64,000 nt of DNA from Bacteroidales bacterium (GTDB taxonomy: Bacteria; Bacteroidota; Bacteroidia; Bacteroidales; GCA-2748055), in the NCBI GenBank assembly GCA_029210585.1, contig JARGFP010000006.1, forward strand, positions 133,949 to 197,948. The letters run 5' to 3'. A program made the translations under genes and the position numbers. Below, in pieces: positions 27,437 to 38,600 of the stretch. How positions within the stretch are numbered: the first letter of the stretch is position 1; each line of letters begins with the position of its first letter. Under the pieces are notes generated by a model. It ran no database searches. It had not been told where the DNA came from and was given only the letters and a program-made list of their open reading frames with translations.

Positions 27437-30400
27437 ATGGGCAGGAATTTGCATTACCTTGAATTGACCATCTTGCTGTCAATCTGCATTCCCTTGCAGA
27501 CACATGCCATATCGCGCGATATTGATTTCCAGCATATTTCCTACAAGGGAAATCTTTCCCAATCCACTGTAAATGCCATACTCAAGGACCGGATCGGTTT
27601 TGTCTGGTTCGGTACAGAAGATGGCCTGAATAAGTATGACGGGACGGGGATCAGGGTATACAAACATGATCTGAATAACGATAACAGCATCAGCAACAGC
27701 GCTGTATGGTCCATTTTCGAGGATTCAGAGGGAACATTGTGGGTCGGGACCTTCAACGGACTCAACCGGTACAACAAGGATACGGATGATTTCACCAGGT
27801 TGCATCATGAAGCCGGAAATTCCGCAAGTCTTACCGATAATTATGTACGCGCAATTGCCGAAGATACGAGGGGGGACCTGTGGGTAGGTACCAATAAGGG
27901 ACTTAACAAAATTGACAGATCAACGCTCACTGCCACCAATTATTTGGTTCACAGCAACAATACCGCCGGATTTGTAATTAATGACCTGCTGGTGGATCAC
28001 CTGGGTACCTTATGGATCGCTACCGGCAACGGGCTTTTCGTCTACAATGACAAGAACGACTCCTTCAATGCCTACAGGCTTCCAGCTCCTTTCCTTGACA
28101 ATGATATCCTGTCCGTTTTTGAAGACCAGCAAGGCGTATTATGGATCGGATCCAATACACATGGGATGTTTATTTTCGACCGTCAGAACCTGGGGTTCAA
28201 AAAATATCCGATCCTCTTACCAAAGGAAGAACAGGCATTGCGCATCTCTGCCATCAGGAGTGACCAGTTGGGAAACATCTGGATCGGCTCTTCCCATGGA
28301 TTGATTAAACTGGTTCCTGCCACTGGAGAAACGCAAAGATTTGTCCACGATCCGTTCGACGAAAAATCCCTGAGCGAAAATGAAATCAGAAGTCTTTACG
28401 TGGAAAAAAACGGGTTCGTCTGGATCGGCACTCCCAATACCGGCGTGAACGTGGTCAACCCTTACCAGTTCAGGTTCAGGCACATTATGCCGGCTACAGA
28501 AGATCCTGTGAACCAGCGAAACAATAATACCCGGTCATTTGCAGAATTAGAAAACGGGAAGCTGTTGGCAGGGAAAAATCATGGAGGAATCTCGGTATAT
28601 GATCCGGTTGCCGATGTCACTGTGCCTTTCGGGGGCAGCATCGGTGCAATGCTGCAGACAAAAAGTGTGCTGGTCATACTCGCAGAAAAACAATATTACT
28701 GGATCGGAACCAGGAATTCCGGACTGATCAGGTATGACCGCAGCAGCGATGAGATCCGGCAGTTCAGGGGCGAAGGAAAGGGAATCTTCCACGGGAATGC
28801 TGTGACCTCCATTCTCAGGGACCGGGAGGGCGTCTACTGGATCGGCACCAATGGGTTTGGACTGCATCTGTACGATCCGGAAAAGGATCTTTTTACCCAG
28901 GCAGGCGCGATGTCAGACACAAGCGGTGCAAGCATCAACAGCAGGATATCATCTGTAATCGAAGACCGTTTTGGCGATATCTGGATCGGTACTGCAGGGG
29001 GTGGTGTAACCAGGTACCTGCGTGCCCGGGACCGCTATGAGGCATTCAACATTGGATCCGACAGCCTCCGTATTTCATTCGACTATATCCTTACCATCCT
29101 GGAAGATGCAACGGGCAATATCTGGTTTGGCACATTCGGCAACGGGCTGATCAGCTACGACAGGGAAAGTAAGCAATTTGACTTCCACAATGAAAACAAC
29201 GGTCTGCCAAACAATGTTATCTATGGTATCCTGCAGGATGATAAAGGGTACCTCTGGCTAAGTCACAACCAGGGAATCTCCATGTATGATCCCCTGCAGG
29301 AGGTGTATAAGAATTATGATTACCTGGATGGCCTGCAGGGCAATGAGTTCAATTCCAATGCGTACCATAAACTATCGAACGGGATGCTTGCCTTTGGGGG
29401 TCCGGATGGATTCAATGTCTTTCATCCCGACAGTGTAAGGAAAGAAACCAGGGAGCCACCTGTCACTGTATTTACAGGATTGAGGATATCCAATGAACAG
29501 GTCCCCATAGGAGTGATGCAGGATGGTCGCAAAATCCTCAACAAATCGATCACCTTTGCGGAGCAGGTCAACCTGTTGCACTCTGACCGGGATATTACCT
29601 TTGAATTTGCCGCACTTGACTATGCTGTACCGGAAAAAAACCGGTACAGGTACAGATTTGAAGGAACTGACAATAACTGGATCGACCTGGGGAAAGACAA
29701 CCATGTTACTTTTCATAACCTGCCCACTGGTCATCATGTACTGAATGTGGCCGGAACAGGCACTGATGGGGTATGGCCGGATCAATGGGCATCGATCGCG
29801 ATCAATGTGCGTCCTCCCTTCTACGCAACCCCGGTATTCCTGGTGCTGGCAGCTTTAATCCTGGCCGGACTACTGATCCTGGCTGGTTACTTGCGTATCA
29901 AGAATTTAAAGCGAAAGCAGACTGCACTGGAAAAGCAGGTCGAGAACAAAACCCGCGAAATTTCACAACAACGGGATGCACTCAGGAAACAGAACGAAGA
30001 ATTGGAAGCAAACCAGCAGGCCATCATGCAGGAACGCGACAGAACAGCTGAATTTGCCAGGCGGCTGGATGAAGCCAACCAGTCGAAACTGCAGTTTTTC
30101 ACCAACATTTCCCATGAATTCAGAACACCACTGACACTCATCCTCGGGTACATTGAAAAATTCCTGACCAACCCGGCAGCCGGAAAAGCAGCAGAACGGA
30201 TCGAAGATTACAGGATGATTGAAAAAAATGCCAACCGCCTGCTCAAGCTTATTAACAGGCTGATGCAATTCCGCAAACTCACAAACCAGCAAACCATCCT
30301 GAACATTTCTGAAAATAACCTGGTGGATTTCATCAGGGGACACGCATTGCTATACAAAAATCTGGCGGATAAAAAAGAGATCGAATACACCTTCGAATCC

Positions 30401-31729
30401 AGGAAAAAGGAGCTCCTGGCCTGGTTCGATCCTGAGAAGATGGAAGAGGTGATCACCAATCTCCTCTCCAATGCATTCAAATTTTCTCAGCGCGGATCCG
30501 CCATCAGGATCACTGTCGGACAGGCAACAGAACCTGCCGTTGTGCCCCTGTTGACAGAAGAAGTTGATGATCCGGGAAATTACTTTTATTTCCAGGTCAG
30601 TGACAATGGCATCGGTATTCCTGAAGACAAGCTGAACCTTATCTTTCGGCGGTTCTACCAGGCCGGACAGGCGTATGAAACATCGGAAATAGGGGCGGGT
30701 ATCGGACTTCATATCTCTGAGATGATCATGCATCTCCATAAAGGGTTCATCCTTGTCAGATCCGAACCGGAAAAGGGAAGCGATTTCACGGTCCTCATCA
30801 GGAAGGGCAAGGAACACATTGGGGAACATTTGCTTAGGACAATCCCCGGTACCGGAATGAAATCGATCATTAATGACGAGGAATTCATTATCAACGAGGA
30901 GAGCCTCCGGCAAACAGACAGGTTGGATGCTACCATTGAACACCTTTCAAAAAAAGACCTGCCCAGGATCCTGGTACTGGAAGACAATCATGAATTACGC
31001 ACCTACATCACGAGCGGACTCGACACCAATTACAGGGTAATGGGAGCGGGAAGCGGCGAAGAAGCACAACAACTGCTGGAGGAATTCGATCCGGAAGTGA
31101 TCATATGTGATGTCCTGCTACCGGGAAAACTAAATGGATTTGAATTTACAGAACAGTTGAAATCCAACCTCGCTACCAGCCACATTCCGGTGATTATGCT
31201 CACCGCGCTGGATTCTCTCGACCAGAAGATCATGGGATTGGAAAAAGGAGCAGACATATACATGACCAAGCCCTTCTCCCTACGGGAACTGAAAGCACAC
31301 ATCAACGGGGCACTGCAACTCAGGATTGCATTGAAACAAAAGTTCAGGGAACAGTCCTTCTTTAATGTAACAGACCTGGAAATTTCGGAAAAGGATGAAT
31401 CCTTCATCCAGAAAACCATTCGGATCATCGAAGAGGGCATGGTGGATCCCAATTTCAACATCGCCAGTCTTTGCGATACCATGCACATGAGCCAGACGAA
31501 ACTTTACAGGAAGATCAAGGCGCTGACAGACATGACCATTACCGATTTCATCAGGGGGCTCAGGCTGAGAAAGGCTGCTGCAATGCTCCTTGAAACGGAG
31601 AAGAATGTTTCTGAAATCGCCTATGAGGTAGGTTTCAATGATCCCAACTACTTTGGTAAATGTTTTAAGGCACAGTATGGATATTCTCCGTCTGAATACA
31701 TACGTGAAAACACGGTAAAAAGGAAGTAG
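27437..31729 (+). CDS. Hybrid two-component system regulator (HTCS)
   Basis: 1430 residues holding a whole signalling pathway in one chain. A signal peptide (to about 24) precedes a two-propeller periplasmic sensor with about 14 blades (28-700; repeated WIGT..GL..Y motifs) and a Y_Y_Y domain (about 705-790). One membrane helix (about 798-818) and a coiled coil lead to the kinase: HisKA with ISHEFRTPLTL (phospho-accepting H893), then an HATPase with NLLSNAFKFS and DNGIGIPEDK. A receiver domain has D1225 (ICDVLLPG) and a C-terminal AraC-type HTH ends near GFNDPNYFGKCFKAQYGYSP. HTCSs sense an oligosaccharide in the periplasm and activate PUL genes. The neighbouring direct-repeat sites are its likely targets. 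Confidence 0.97.
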   Translation: MGRNLHYLELTILLSICIPLQTHAISRDIDFQHISYKGNLSQSTVNAILKDRIGFVWFGTEDGLNKYDGTGIRVYKHDLNNDNSISNSAVWSIFEDSEGTLWVGTFNGLNRYNKDTDDFTRLHHEAGNSASLTDNYVRAIAEDTRGDLWVGTNKGLNKIDRSTLTATNYLVHSNNTAGFVINDLLVDHLGTLWIATGNGLFVYNDKNDSFNAYRLPAPFLDNDILSVFEDQQGVLWIGSNTHGMFIFDRQNLGFKKYPILLPKEEQALRISAIRSDQLGNIWIGSSHGLIKLVPATGETQRFVHDPFDEKSLSENEIRSLYVEKNGFVWIGTPNTGVNVVNPYQFRFRHIMPATEDPVNQRNNNTRSFAELENGKLLAGKNHGGISVYDPVADVTVPFGGSIGAMLQTKSVLVILAEKQYYWIGTRNSGLIRYDRSSDEIRQFRGEGKGIFHGNAVTSILRDREGVYWIGTNGFGLHLYDPEKDLFTQAGAMSDTSGASINSRISSVIEDRFGDIWIGTAGGGVTRYLRARDRYEAFNIGSDSLRISFDYILTILEDATGNIWFGTFGNGLISYDRESKQFDFHNENNGLPNNVIYGILQDDKGYLWLSHNQGISMYDPLQEVYKNYDYLDGLQGNEFNSNAYHKLSNGMLAFGGPDGFNVFHPDSVRKETREPPVTVFTGLRISNEQVPIGVMQDGRKILNKSITFAEQVNLLHSDRDITFEFAALDYAVPEKNRYRYRFEGTDNNWIDLGKDNHVTFHNLPTGHHVLNVAGTGTDGVWPDQWASIAINVRPPFYATPVFLVLAALILAGLLILAGYLRIKNLKRKQTALEKQVENKTREISQQRDALRKQNEELEANQQAIMQERDRTAEFARRLDEANQSKLQFFTNISHEFRTPLTLILGYIEKFLTNPAAGKAAERIEDYRMIEKNANRLLKLINRLMQFRKLTNQQTILNISENNLVDFIRGHALLYKNLADKKEIEYTFESRKKELLAWFDPEKMEEVITNLLSNAFKFSQRGSAIRITVGQATEPAVVPLLTEEVDDPGNYFYFQVSDNGIGIPEDKLNLIFRRFYQAGQAYETSEIGAGIGLHISEMIMHLHKGFILVRSEPEKGSDFTVLIRKGKEHIGEHLLRTIPGTGMKSIINDEEFIINEESLRQTDRLDATIEHLSKKDLPRILVLEDNHELRTYITSGLDTNYRVMGAGSGEEAQQLLEEFDPEVIICDVLLPGKLNGFEFTEQLKSNLATSHIPVIMLTALDSLDQKIMGLEKGADIYMTKPFSLRELKAHINGALQLRIALKQKFREQSFFNVTDLEISEKDESFIQKTIRIIEEGMVDPNFNIASLCDTMHMSQTKLYRKIKALTDMTITDFIRGLRLRKAAAMLLETEKNVSEIAYEVGFNDPNYFGKCFKAQYGYSPSEYIRENTVKRK

Positions 31730-31763
31730 GAGTCATAACCGGTACAAAAATCTGTTTTCGTTG

Positions 31764-31780
31764 AACGCTGCGTCAGCGTT
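31764..31780. terminator. Hairpin after the HTCS gene
   Basis: AACGCTG-CGT-CAGCGTT, a perfect 7-bp stem, 35 bases after the HTCS stop and flanked by TTTTC and GAAAA. The following sequence is AT-rich but lacks a clean T run, so terminator function is only possible. Confidence 0.35.
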
Positions 31781-31809
31781 GAAAATATTTACCCACACTT
31801 GACTGGTTA

Positions 31810-31869
31810 AAAAATTTCCTGATATTTGCAGAAATTTTACCTGTGCGTTCATGCAGATTACCCTATTTC
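31810..31869 (+). promoter_or_regulatory. Putative HTCS operator and promoter of the GH109-CotH operon (site C)
   Basis: TTTGCA (31825-31830), seven bases, TACCTG (31838-31843), with a TTTCCTG half-site 22 bp upstream of the proximal CCTG. TATTTC (31864-31869) lies 18 bases after CCTGTG, the same spacing as at site A. The ATG of the GH109 gene is 112 bases further on. Orientation relative to the gene is the same as at sites A and B. Confidence 0.65.
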
Positions 31870-31981
31870 ACTCATTCTGAGCAATAGAGTTTTCAGGGTT
31901 TTATTGAATTTTGTAACCAACGCATGGACAGCCATGCAGTAACATCATAAAATAACATAATCAAACACAGACAACCCGCCA

Positions 31982-33343
31982 ATGAAATTACAAGCACAAA
32001 ACAGGAGAAAGTTTATAAAGATGTCGGCTGGAGCAGGAATGGGACTTGCATTCGCACCAATGTTTTCCTTTGGTCAGCCCCCACTGGATAAGAAAGTGAA
32101 TATCGGTTTCATTGGTGTGGGCGGACGTGGACGTTCCCATCTGAATAATCTCCTGAACAGGAAGGATGTCAATGTACCAGCCATCTGCGACATAGACAAC
32201 GAAGCGATACAACAATCGCTTAAGATGATGCGCAATGCCGGATTCAGTAAGCCTGAAACCTATACTGAAAATGAACACGCTTACCTGAAATTGCTGGAAC
32301 GGGAGGATATCGACGGTGTAATCATCTCAACACCCTGGCTCTGGCATACGAAGATGACCGTTGATTCCATGAAAGCCGGTAAATATGCAGGCGTGGAAGT
32401 TTCAGCAGCCAATACCATTGAAGAATGCTGGGACATGGTCAATACCTATGAGGAAACAGGTGTACCTACGATGATCCTGGAAAATGTATGTTACCGTCGA
32501 GATGTAATGGCCGTTTTGAACATGGTAAGGCAGGATGTGTTTGGTGAACTGATCCATGCAAGATGCGGGTACAGACACGACCTCAGGGGAGTGAAATTCA
32601 GTCCCCGGGTGCAATTCGGAGAAGGAGCCAGTGGAGAAGCCAGGTGGCGCACCCAACATTCTATCTATAGGGACGGGGACCTCTATCCCACGCATGGTGT
32701 CGGACCGATTGCTACCATGATGGACATCAACAGGGGCAACAGGTTCGAATCACTGACTACACACAGTACCAAATCCCGCGGCCTGCATAATTACATTGTG
32801 AATCACCCGGAAGGGGGAAAAGACCATCCAAATGCAAAGATCAGGTGGGAACTTGGCGATGTGGTCACCACTCAGATCAATACAGCCAGGGGGGAGACCA
32901 TCCTGGTCACACACGACACGAACCTTCCCCGGCCCTACTCACTCAATTTCGAGGTCCAGGGTGAAAAGGGAATTACGGATTTTGATTACCACACCCGGCG
33001 GATCTACATCGAAGGAACCAGCAAGCCACACCAGTGGGAAGACATGAACGATGGCTGGCTGGAAAAATATGACCACCCGTTGTGGAAAAAATACGGCGAT
33101 TTTGCGGCAGGATCCGGACATGGCGGCATGGATTTCTTCGTTGATAATGCCTTCGTCGAATCGGTAAAAAGAAAGGTGAATCCACCGCTCGACGTGTATG
33201 ATGCAGCTGCCTGGAGCGCAATCACACCCCTTTCGGAAAAATCATTGGCGGAAGGAAACGCCTTACAGTATTTTCCCGATTTCACCAGGGGTAAATGGAT
33301 CCGCAACAAACCTCTGTTCGCAACCATGGGAGATGAATATTGA
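31982..33343 (+). CDS. GH109-family alpha-N-acetylgalactosaminidase-like oxidoreductase-fold enzyme
   Basis: 453 residues, the usual length. The N-terminus has a twin-arginine-type signal (NRRKFIKMSAGAG). A Gfo/Idh/MocA dinucleotide-binding fold starts with GVGGRG (45-50), then ENVCYRRDVMA, WRTQHS, YPTHGVGPIATMMDINRG (H238 in the HGVG motif) and GHGGMDFFVDNAFVE. These blocks closely match from memory the GH109 enzymes known from Elizabethkingia, which keep NAD bound and cleave terminal alpha-GalNAc by an oxidation-elimination mechanism. Periplasmic export is expected. It is the first gene of an operon with two CotH-like genes and has a putative HTCS operator. Other activities within GH109 cannot be excluded. 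Confidence 0.9.
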   Translation: MKLQAQNRRKFIKMSAGAGMGLAFAPMFSFGQPPLDKKVNIGFIGVGGRGRSHLNNLLNRKDVNVPAICDIDNEAIQQSLKMMRNAGFSKPETYTENEHAYLKLLEREDIDGVIISTPWLWHTKMTVDSMKAGKYAGVEVSAANTIEECWDMVNTYEETGVPTMILENVCYRRDVMAVLNMVRQDVFGELIHARCGYRHDLRGVKFSPRVQFGEGASGEARWRTQHSIYRDGDLYPTHGVGPIATMMDINRGNRFESLTTHSTKSRGLHNYIVNHPEGGKDHPNAKIRWELGDVVTTQINTARGETILVTHDTNLPRPYSLNFEVQGEKGITDFDYHTRRIYIEGTSKPHQWEDMNDGWLEKYDHPLWKKYGDFAAGSGHGGMDFFVDNAFVESVKRKVNPPLDVYDAAAWSAITPLSEKSLAEGNALQYFPDFTRGKWIRNKPLFATMGDEY

Positions 33344-33351
33344 ACGAATAC

Positions 33352-35544
33352 ATGAGCAGAAAGACCCCCTGTTTAATCCTCCTGTTACTGATTGTTACTG
33401 GCTTCACCGGGAAAGCCCAGGATACCAATCATTGGGAGACCATTTTCTTCGCCAACTCGGAATTCAGGTATCTGACGAGTTCCCAGGGTGTACCTGGTGT
33501 GAACTGGCGGGATCCTGCATTCGACGATAGCGCCTGGAATACCGGACAGGGCGGGATCGGATATGAAGACGGGGACGACAACACGATTGTCGGCGCATGT
33601 ATCTCTGTCGCAATCCGTAAATCCTTTACGATCAAGGACAAAAGCATCATTACCGAAGGGGTACTCCACATGGATTACGATGATGCTTTCGTTGCCTACC
33701 TGAATGGGTACGAGATCGCAAGGTCGCCCGGGCTTTCCGGTGATTTCCCTGCCTACAACCAGGCCTCAACATATAACCATGAGGCCGTGATGTATTCAGG
33801 GGGTATACCGGAAGATTTTTATCTCGACCCGGAAACGATTGACGACCTGCTCGTAGACGGAAACAATGTAATGGCAGTGCAGGTACACAATACCAGTCTT
33901 ACCTCCTCCGACCTCTCTTCAATCATCTTCTTCTCAGTGGGCATCTCCAACAGTCAGCAAAACTATTACTACACCCCGGAATGGTTCGATCCACCGCTTA
34001 TTTTTACCGGCACCAACCTGCCGCTGATCCTCATCGATACCTACGGAGCTTCCATCCCGGATGAACCCAAAATTCCCGGTACCATGAAGATCATCCACCA
34101 TGAAGACGGGACACTGAACCGGCCGGGAGACATACCAAATGTCTACGACGGCCTGATCGGCATCGAAGTACGCGGCGCCACATCCGCTGGCTATCCGCAA
34201 ACCCCCTACTCCCTCGAGACGCGTGATTCACTCGGGCAAAACAACAACATCCCATTGCTTGGGATGCCAAGGGAAAACGACTGGGTACTCCTCTCCCACT
34301 ACAACGAAAAGACCTTTATGCGCAACCCCCTCTCCTTCCATCTTTTCGAAGAGATGGGTCATTATGCCACGCGCTTCAGGCTGGCCGAGGTAATGCTGAA
34401 CGGGCAATACCGGGGCATCTACCTGTTCGGGGAAAAGGTGAAACGGGACCGCTGGAGGATCGATATCGCAGAAATCCATCCATGGAACAATACGGGCGAT
34501 TCACTCACCGGTGGCTATATTTTTAAAACAGAATACTATTCCAGCGCGGATACCTGGAAATCCGATTATTCCCCCTATCACCATCCCAGTTACAGCACCT
34601 GGTTTGCCTATTACTATCCCAGGTATTACAATATAACGGATAAACAACGCCAGTACCTCAAATCGGCCGTGGATGCATTCCAGCAAATCATGCACCAGGA
34701 CAATTTTGCAGATCATTACATGAATTTTATCGATGTTCCGTCGTTTATCGACTATTTCATCATCAGCGAGATCTCACGGAATGTCGACGGATACAAAAAA
34801 AGCCGGTACCTGTATAAGGACCAGGACAGCAGGGGCGGACTGATCCACTCTGGTCCCATGTGGGACTTCGACTGGGCCTGGAAAAATATTCCTGAATGTT
34901 ATTTCGGAAATACCGATGGCTCCGGCTGGGCCTACAAGGTCAATGACTGTCGCACTACACCGGCCCCGGGATGGATGGCGCGGTTGCTCGAAGATCCCGT
35001 TTTTGCCAACAAGCTCAAATGCCGGTACACAGAGCTCAGGGAAACACTACTTTCCGAAGCGTATCTCAATCACTTCATGGATTCCATTTATACCCTCGTC
35101 TATGATGCGCAGAAGTTGCATTACGAAAGGTGGGATATCCTGGGCAGAGGCACCGGGGCACCGGAAGTGGAACCCCCGGCTGCCACCTTCGAGCAGGAGG
35201 TACAACGGCTAAGAAACTGGATCAGCATCCGCCTGGCCTGGCTGGATGCCAATATGCCGGGTTCAGCCGAAAATTGCGAGGTGATCGGAACGGAAGAGAA
35301 AACCCGCCATCCACTGCTGCGTATTTTCCCCAATCCGGCTTCAGAAATCCTGTTCATTGAATCCGACCAGATGATCAGGGAAGTGACCATCACCGGTATT
35401 TCGGGGAAAACAGTAATGCGGGAACGCGCTGCCGGCCGTTATACCTGGCAACTGCAGGTGGACAGGCTCGATCCGGGGCTCTGTATTGTAACGATCATAA
35501 CTGAAAAAGGGCACCGGATATCGGAAAAACTATACATCCAATAA
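33352..35544 (+). CDS. CotH-kinase-family secreted protein with T9SS domain
   Basis: 730 residues from ATG 33352, eight bases after the GH109 stop; a TTG overlapping that stop is a less likely start. A signal peptide ends near GKAQ. The first domain (about 20-205) is a jelly-roll-like module with WRDPAFDDSAW and YDDAFVAYLNGYEIAR. The CotH domain (about 225-625) has GIYLFGEKVKRDRW and the acidic MWDFDWAW motif corresponding to the metal-binding Asp region. A T9SS sorting domain closes it (FPNPASEI.., DRLDPGLCIVTI). CotH of Bacillus is a protein kinase acting on spore coat; targets in Bacteroidota are unknown. Coupling to GH109 suggests a role in the PUL. Confidence 0.87.
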   Translation: MSRKTPCLILLLLIVTGFTGKAQDTNHWETIFFANSEFRYLTSSQGVPGVNWRDPAFDDSAWNTGQGGIGYEDGDDNTIVGACISVAIRKSFTIKDKSIITEGVLHMDYDDAFVAYLNGYEIARSPGLSGDFPAYNQASTYNHEAVMYSGGIPEDFYLDPETIDDLLVDGNNVMAVQVHNTSLTSSDLSSIIFFSVGISNSQQNYYYTPEWFDPPLIFTGTNLPLILIDTYGASIPDEPKIPGTMKIIHHEDGTLNRPGDIPNVYDGLIGIEVRGATSAGYPQTPYSLETRDSLGQNNNIPLLGMPRENDWVLLSHYNEKTFMRNPLSFHLFEEMGHYATRFRLAEVMLNGQYRGIYLFGEKVKRDRWRIDIAEIHPWNNTGDSLTGGYIFKTEYYSSADTWKSDYSPYHHPSYSTWFAYYYPRYYNITDKQRQYLKSAVDAFQQIMHQDNFADHYMNFIDVPSFIDYFIISEISRNVDGYKKSRYLYKDQDSRGGLIHSGPMWDFDWAWKNIPECYFGNTDGSGWAYKVNDCRTTPAPGWMARLLEDPVFANKLKCRYTELRETLLSEAYLNHFMDSIYTLVYDAQKLHYERWDILGRGTGAPEVEPPAATFEQEVQRLRNWISIRLAWLDANMPGSAENCEVIGTEEKTRHPLLRIFPNPASEILFIESDQMIREVTITGISGKTVMRERAAGRYTWQLQVDRLDPGLCIVTIITEKGHRISEKLYIQ

Positions 35545-35673
35545 CCCAAACCGGAAGCCTTGGAGACTGAATTGTGCCCGCCGGGTGAAGGCTTGCCTGT
35601 TCGGCAACACTGCACATGTCCGAAAATGCAACCATCCGTGCATGTTCACGTACATTAAGAAGAGGAAACCGCT

Positions 35674-38600
35674 GTGATAATGAGACAACAACCAATACCA
35701 GCTATACAACCAATACATCCAGGCAAACAACAGCTGCATTCAGCCCTAATCCTGGTCTTGCTCTTGACCGTTTTGTTCCTGCAGTCCGCCAGACCTGTGC
35801 ATGCACAGGTGCGGATCAATGAAATCCTGGCCAACAACCTCACCGTGCACATGGATCCCGATTTCTATGCATTTTCAGACTGGATCGAATTCCGGAACCA
35901 TGGCACGCATTCCGTTGACCTCTTCAATCACACCATCGTTTATGAAGCAGGCGAAATCAGCAGGTTCCGCATTACTGACCACCTGGTCATTGATCCCGGC
36001 GGGTATATCCTAACCTGGGCCGACGAACAGGGCACCTCCGGGAAAAAACTCCATACCAACTTTACGCTCCAGCGTGAAGGGGGTAAAATATCCCTCCTCA
36101 ATCCTTCGGGCGATACACTGCATTCGCTCATCTATGGGGAACAGGAGGTGGATATATCCTATGGCGCAGACCCTGTAAACAGCAACCAGTGGCTCTTTTT
36201 CGCATCTCCCTCCCCCATGCAGGTGAACCTCCCGCCCGCATTTGAAACAACCCGGCGGCTCGATCGTCCGGAATTTTCAGTGGAAGGCGGACTGTACGAG
36301 CAGTCCCTTTTCGTGGAAATCTCCTCAGAATCAGAGATTGCAAAGATCTATTATACACTGGATGGTTCCAAACCTACCCTGCAGTCGCCCGAATACACCG
36401 GTCCCATTGCCGTTGACCAGACGACGGTTGTACGCGCAGTTGCATTTGACAATTCCGCCCTGCCCAGCCGATCCACCACCCATTCCTACCTGGTCAGGGA
36501 AGGAATCACCCTGCCTGTCATGTCCATCTCCATGGAACATGATCATTTCTGGGGCGATGAAATCGGGTTCTACGTGGAAGGTACCAACGGGCTCACGGGC
36601 TGGGAAGCAGGATACGGACCCTCACCGAAAAGCAATTTCAACCGCGACTGGAGGCGCCCCGTACATATGGAATTCTTCGATGAAACCCACCAGCCGGGAT
36701 TCTCTATTGAGGGACAAATAAAGGTATATGGCGGATGGAGCCGTGGCGCTGTCATCAAATCCCTGGCTGTATATCCTGAACGCAGCATCGACTACCAGCT
36801 CTTCCCGGAAAAGCCGTTTGAAAACTATGAATCCTTCATCCTGAGGAACTCAGGCAACGACTGGCCCTCCACCAAAATCCGGGATGCAGCATTGCAAAGC
36901 CTTGCCATCAACGAACTGGATGTAGACCTGCAGGCCAACCGTCCGGCCGTTTTATTTATCAACGGGAAGTTCTGGGGTGTGCTGAATATCCGGGAAAAGA
37001 TCAATGAGGACTATGTGTATACCAATCACGGGGTGGACCAGGACAGCGTTGATTTCCTGGAGAATTACCGCGTTGTAAAGTCTGGTGACAAAATACATTA
37101 TCTCGCCATGATGGATTTCCTGAACAACAATTCACTGGCTTTGCCAGATAATTACAGGCACTTCAACACCCTCGTGGATGTGGAAGAGTGCCTGAATTAT
37201 TTTATCTGCGGAATCTATGCGGGCCATGGCGACTGGATTTACAATGGTCCGAATAACCTGCGACTGTGGCGACCACGTAGGGAAGACGGCAGGTGGAGAT
37301 GGCTGCTCTATGACACCGATGGTAGTTTTCAGACCACCAACGGTAACGGAATCGCCAGAGCGATAGAGTACAGCACCATCCTGAGGAAGCTCATGGAAAA
37401 TGAAGAGGCCAGAAATTATTTTATCAACACATTTACTGCGTTGCTCAATAACGCTTTCGCTCCGGAGCGCGCAGTGCATATGATCGACAGTCTCAAGGCA
37501 GTAATAGAGCCCGATGTGGACCGGCACATTCAGAAATGGAAAAACACCGATGAAGATGGAAGTCCCGCAGCATGGAAAACCCCGGGATCAGAAGGGTACA
37601 TTCAGATCGATGACGGATATATGGGGCCTGGTCTTTCGTCGTTCGAAGCCTGGGAATCGAAGTTCGGAGCGGCACGAACAGTTGCCGTGCAGCGTCCCGT
37701 TTACCTCTTCAACGAACTCCGGTCTCTCTTCGATCTGGGTATGCCTGCAAATGTTACCTTTCAGACTGTGCCGGCAAAGGGCGGGATCATTGAGGTGAAC
37801 GGGGTAAGGGTGATGCAGGACCAGACGGGTCCGGAACAGTACTTCGCAGGTCAGCATCTCCAAACGATGGCGCTGCCAGCCTACGGTTACAAATTCAATC
37901 ATTGGAAAATCGAAAGCTATACCTCCACCCTCACCACCCTCATCAACCGGAATTCGGCCTGGAAGTACCACGACGGAGGAAATGATCCTGGAACAGGCTG
38001 GCGGGATCCGCAGTACGATGACTCGATATGGAAAGCCGGTACCGCAGAACTGGGGTATGGCGATGGAGGTGAAACTACCACTATAAACTATGGATCCAAC
38101 AGTGCAGACAAACATATCACCTATTACTTCAGGAAAGGATTCATTGCACAGGATCCTGGACTATTTGAAAAATTAACAATCAACCTGTTGCGTGACGATG
38201 GCGCCGTCATCTATCTGAACGGTCAGGAGGTGGCCAGGCATAATATGTCCGCCGGAGAGGTTATCCACACGACAACAGCTTCCGCAGCAGTCGGGGGTAC
38301 CGACGAGACTGCCTACTTTTCCATGGATATTGACACCAGGTACCTGGTAAGCGATCTCAATACCATTGCTGTGGAGATACACCAGGTCAGCCCAACAAGT
38401 TCCGATATCAGTTTCGACCTGGAGCTTAAAGGAGTGAACCTGCAGCCCATTGAAGGCACTAAAATTAAGGAGCCCCTGCATGATCTCGCAATAGCAGGGA
38501 ATACACTGGTCACTGCAGTGTTCGATTCCACCGGCCCGAAGCGGCAGCTGTACATCAATGAATTCATGGCCAGCAACGAGCACTTTGCATGGCCACACGA

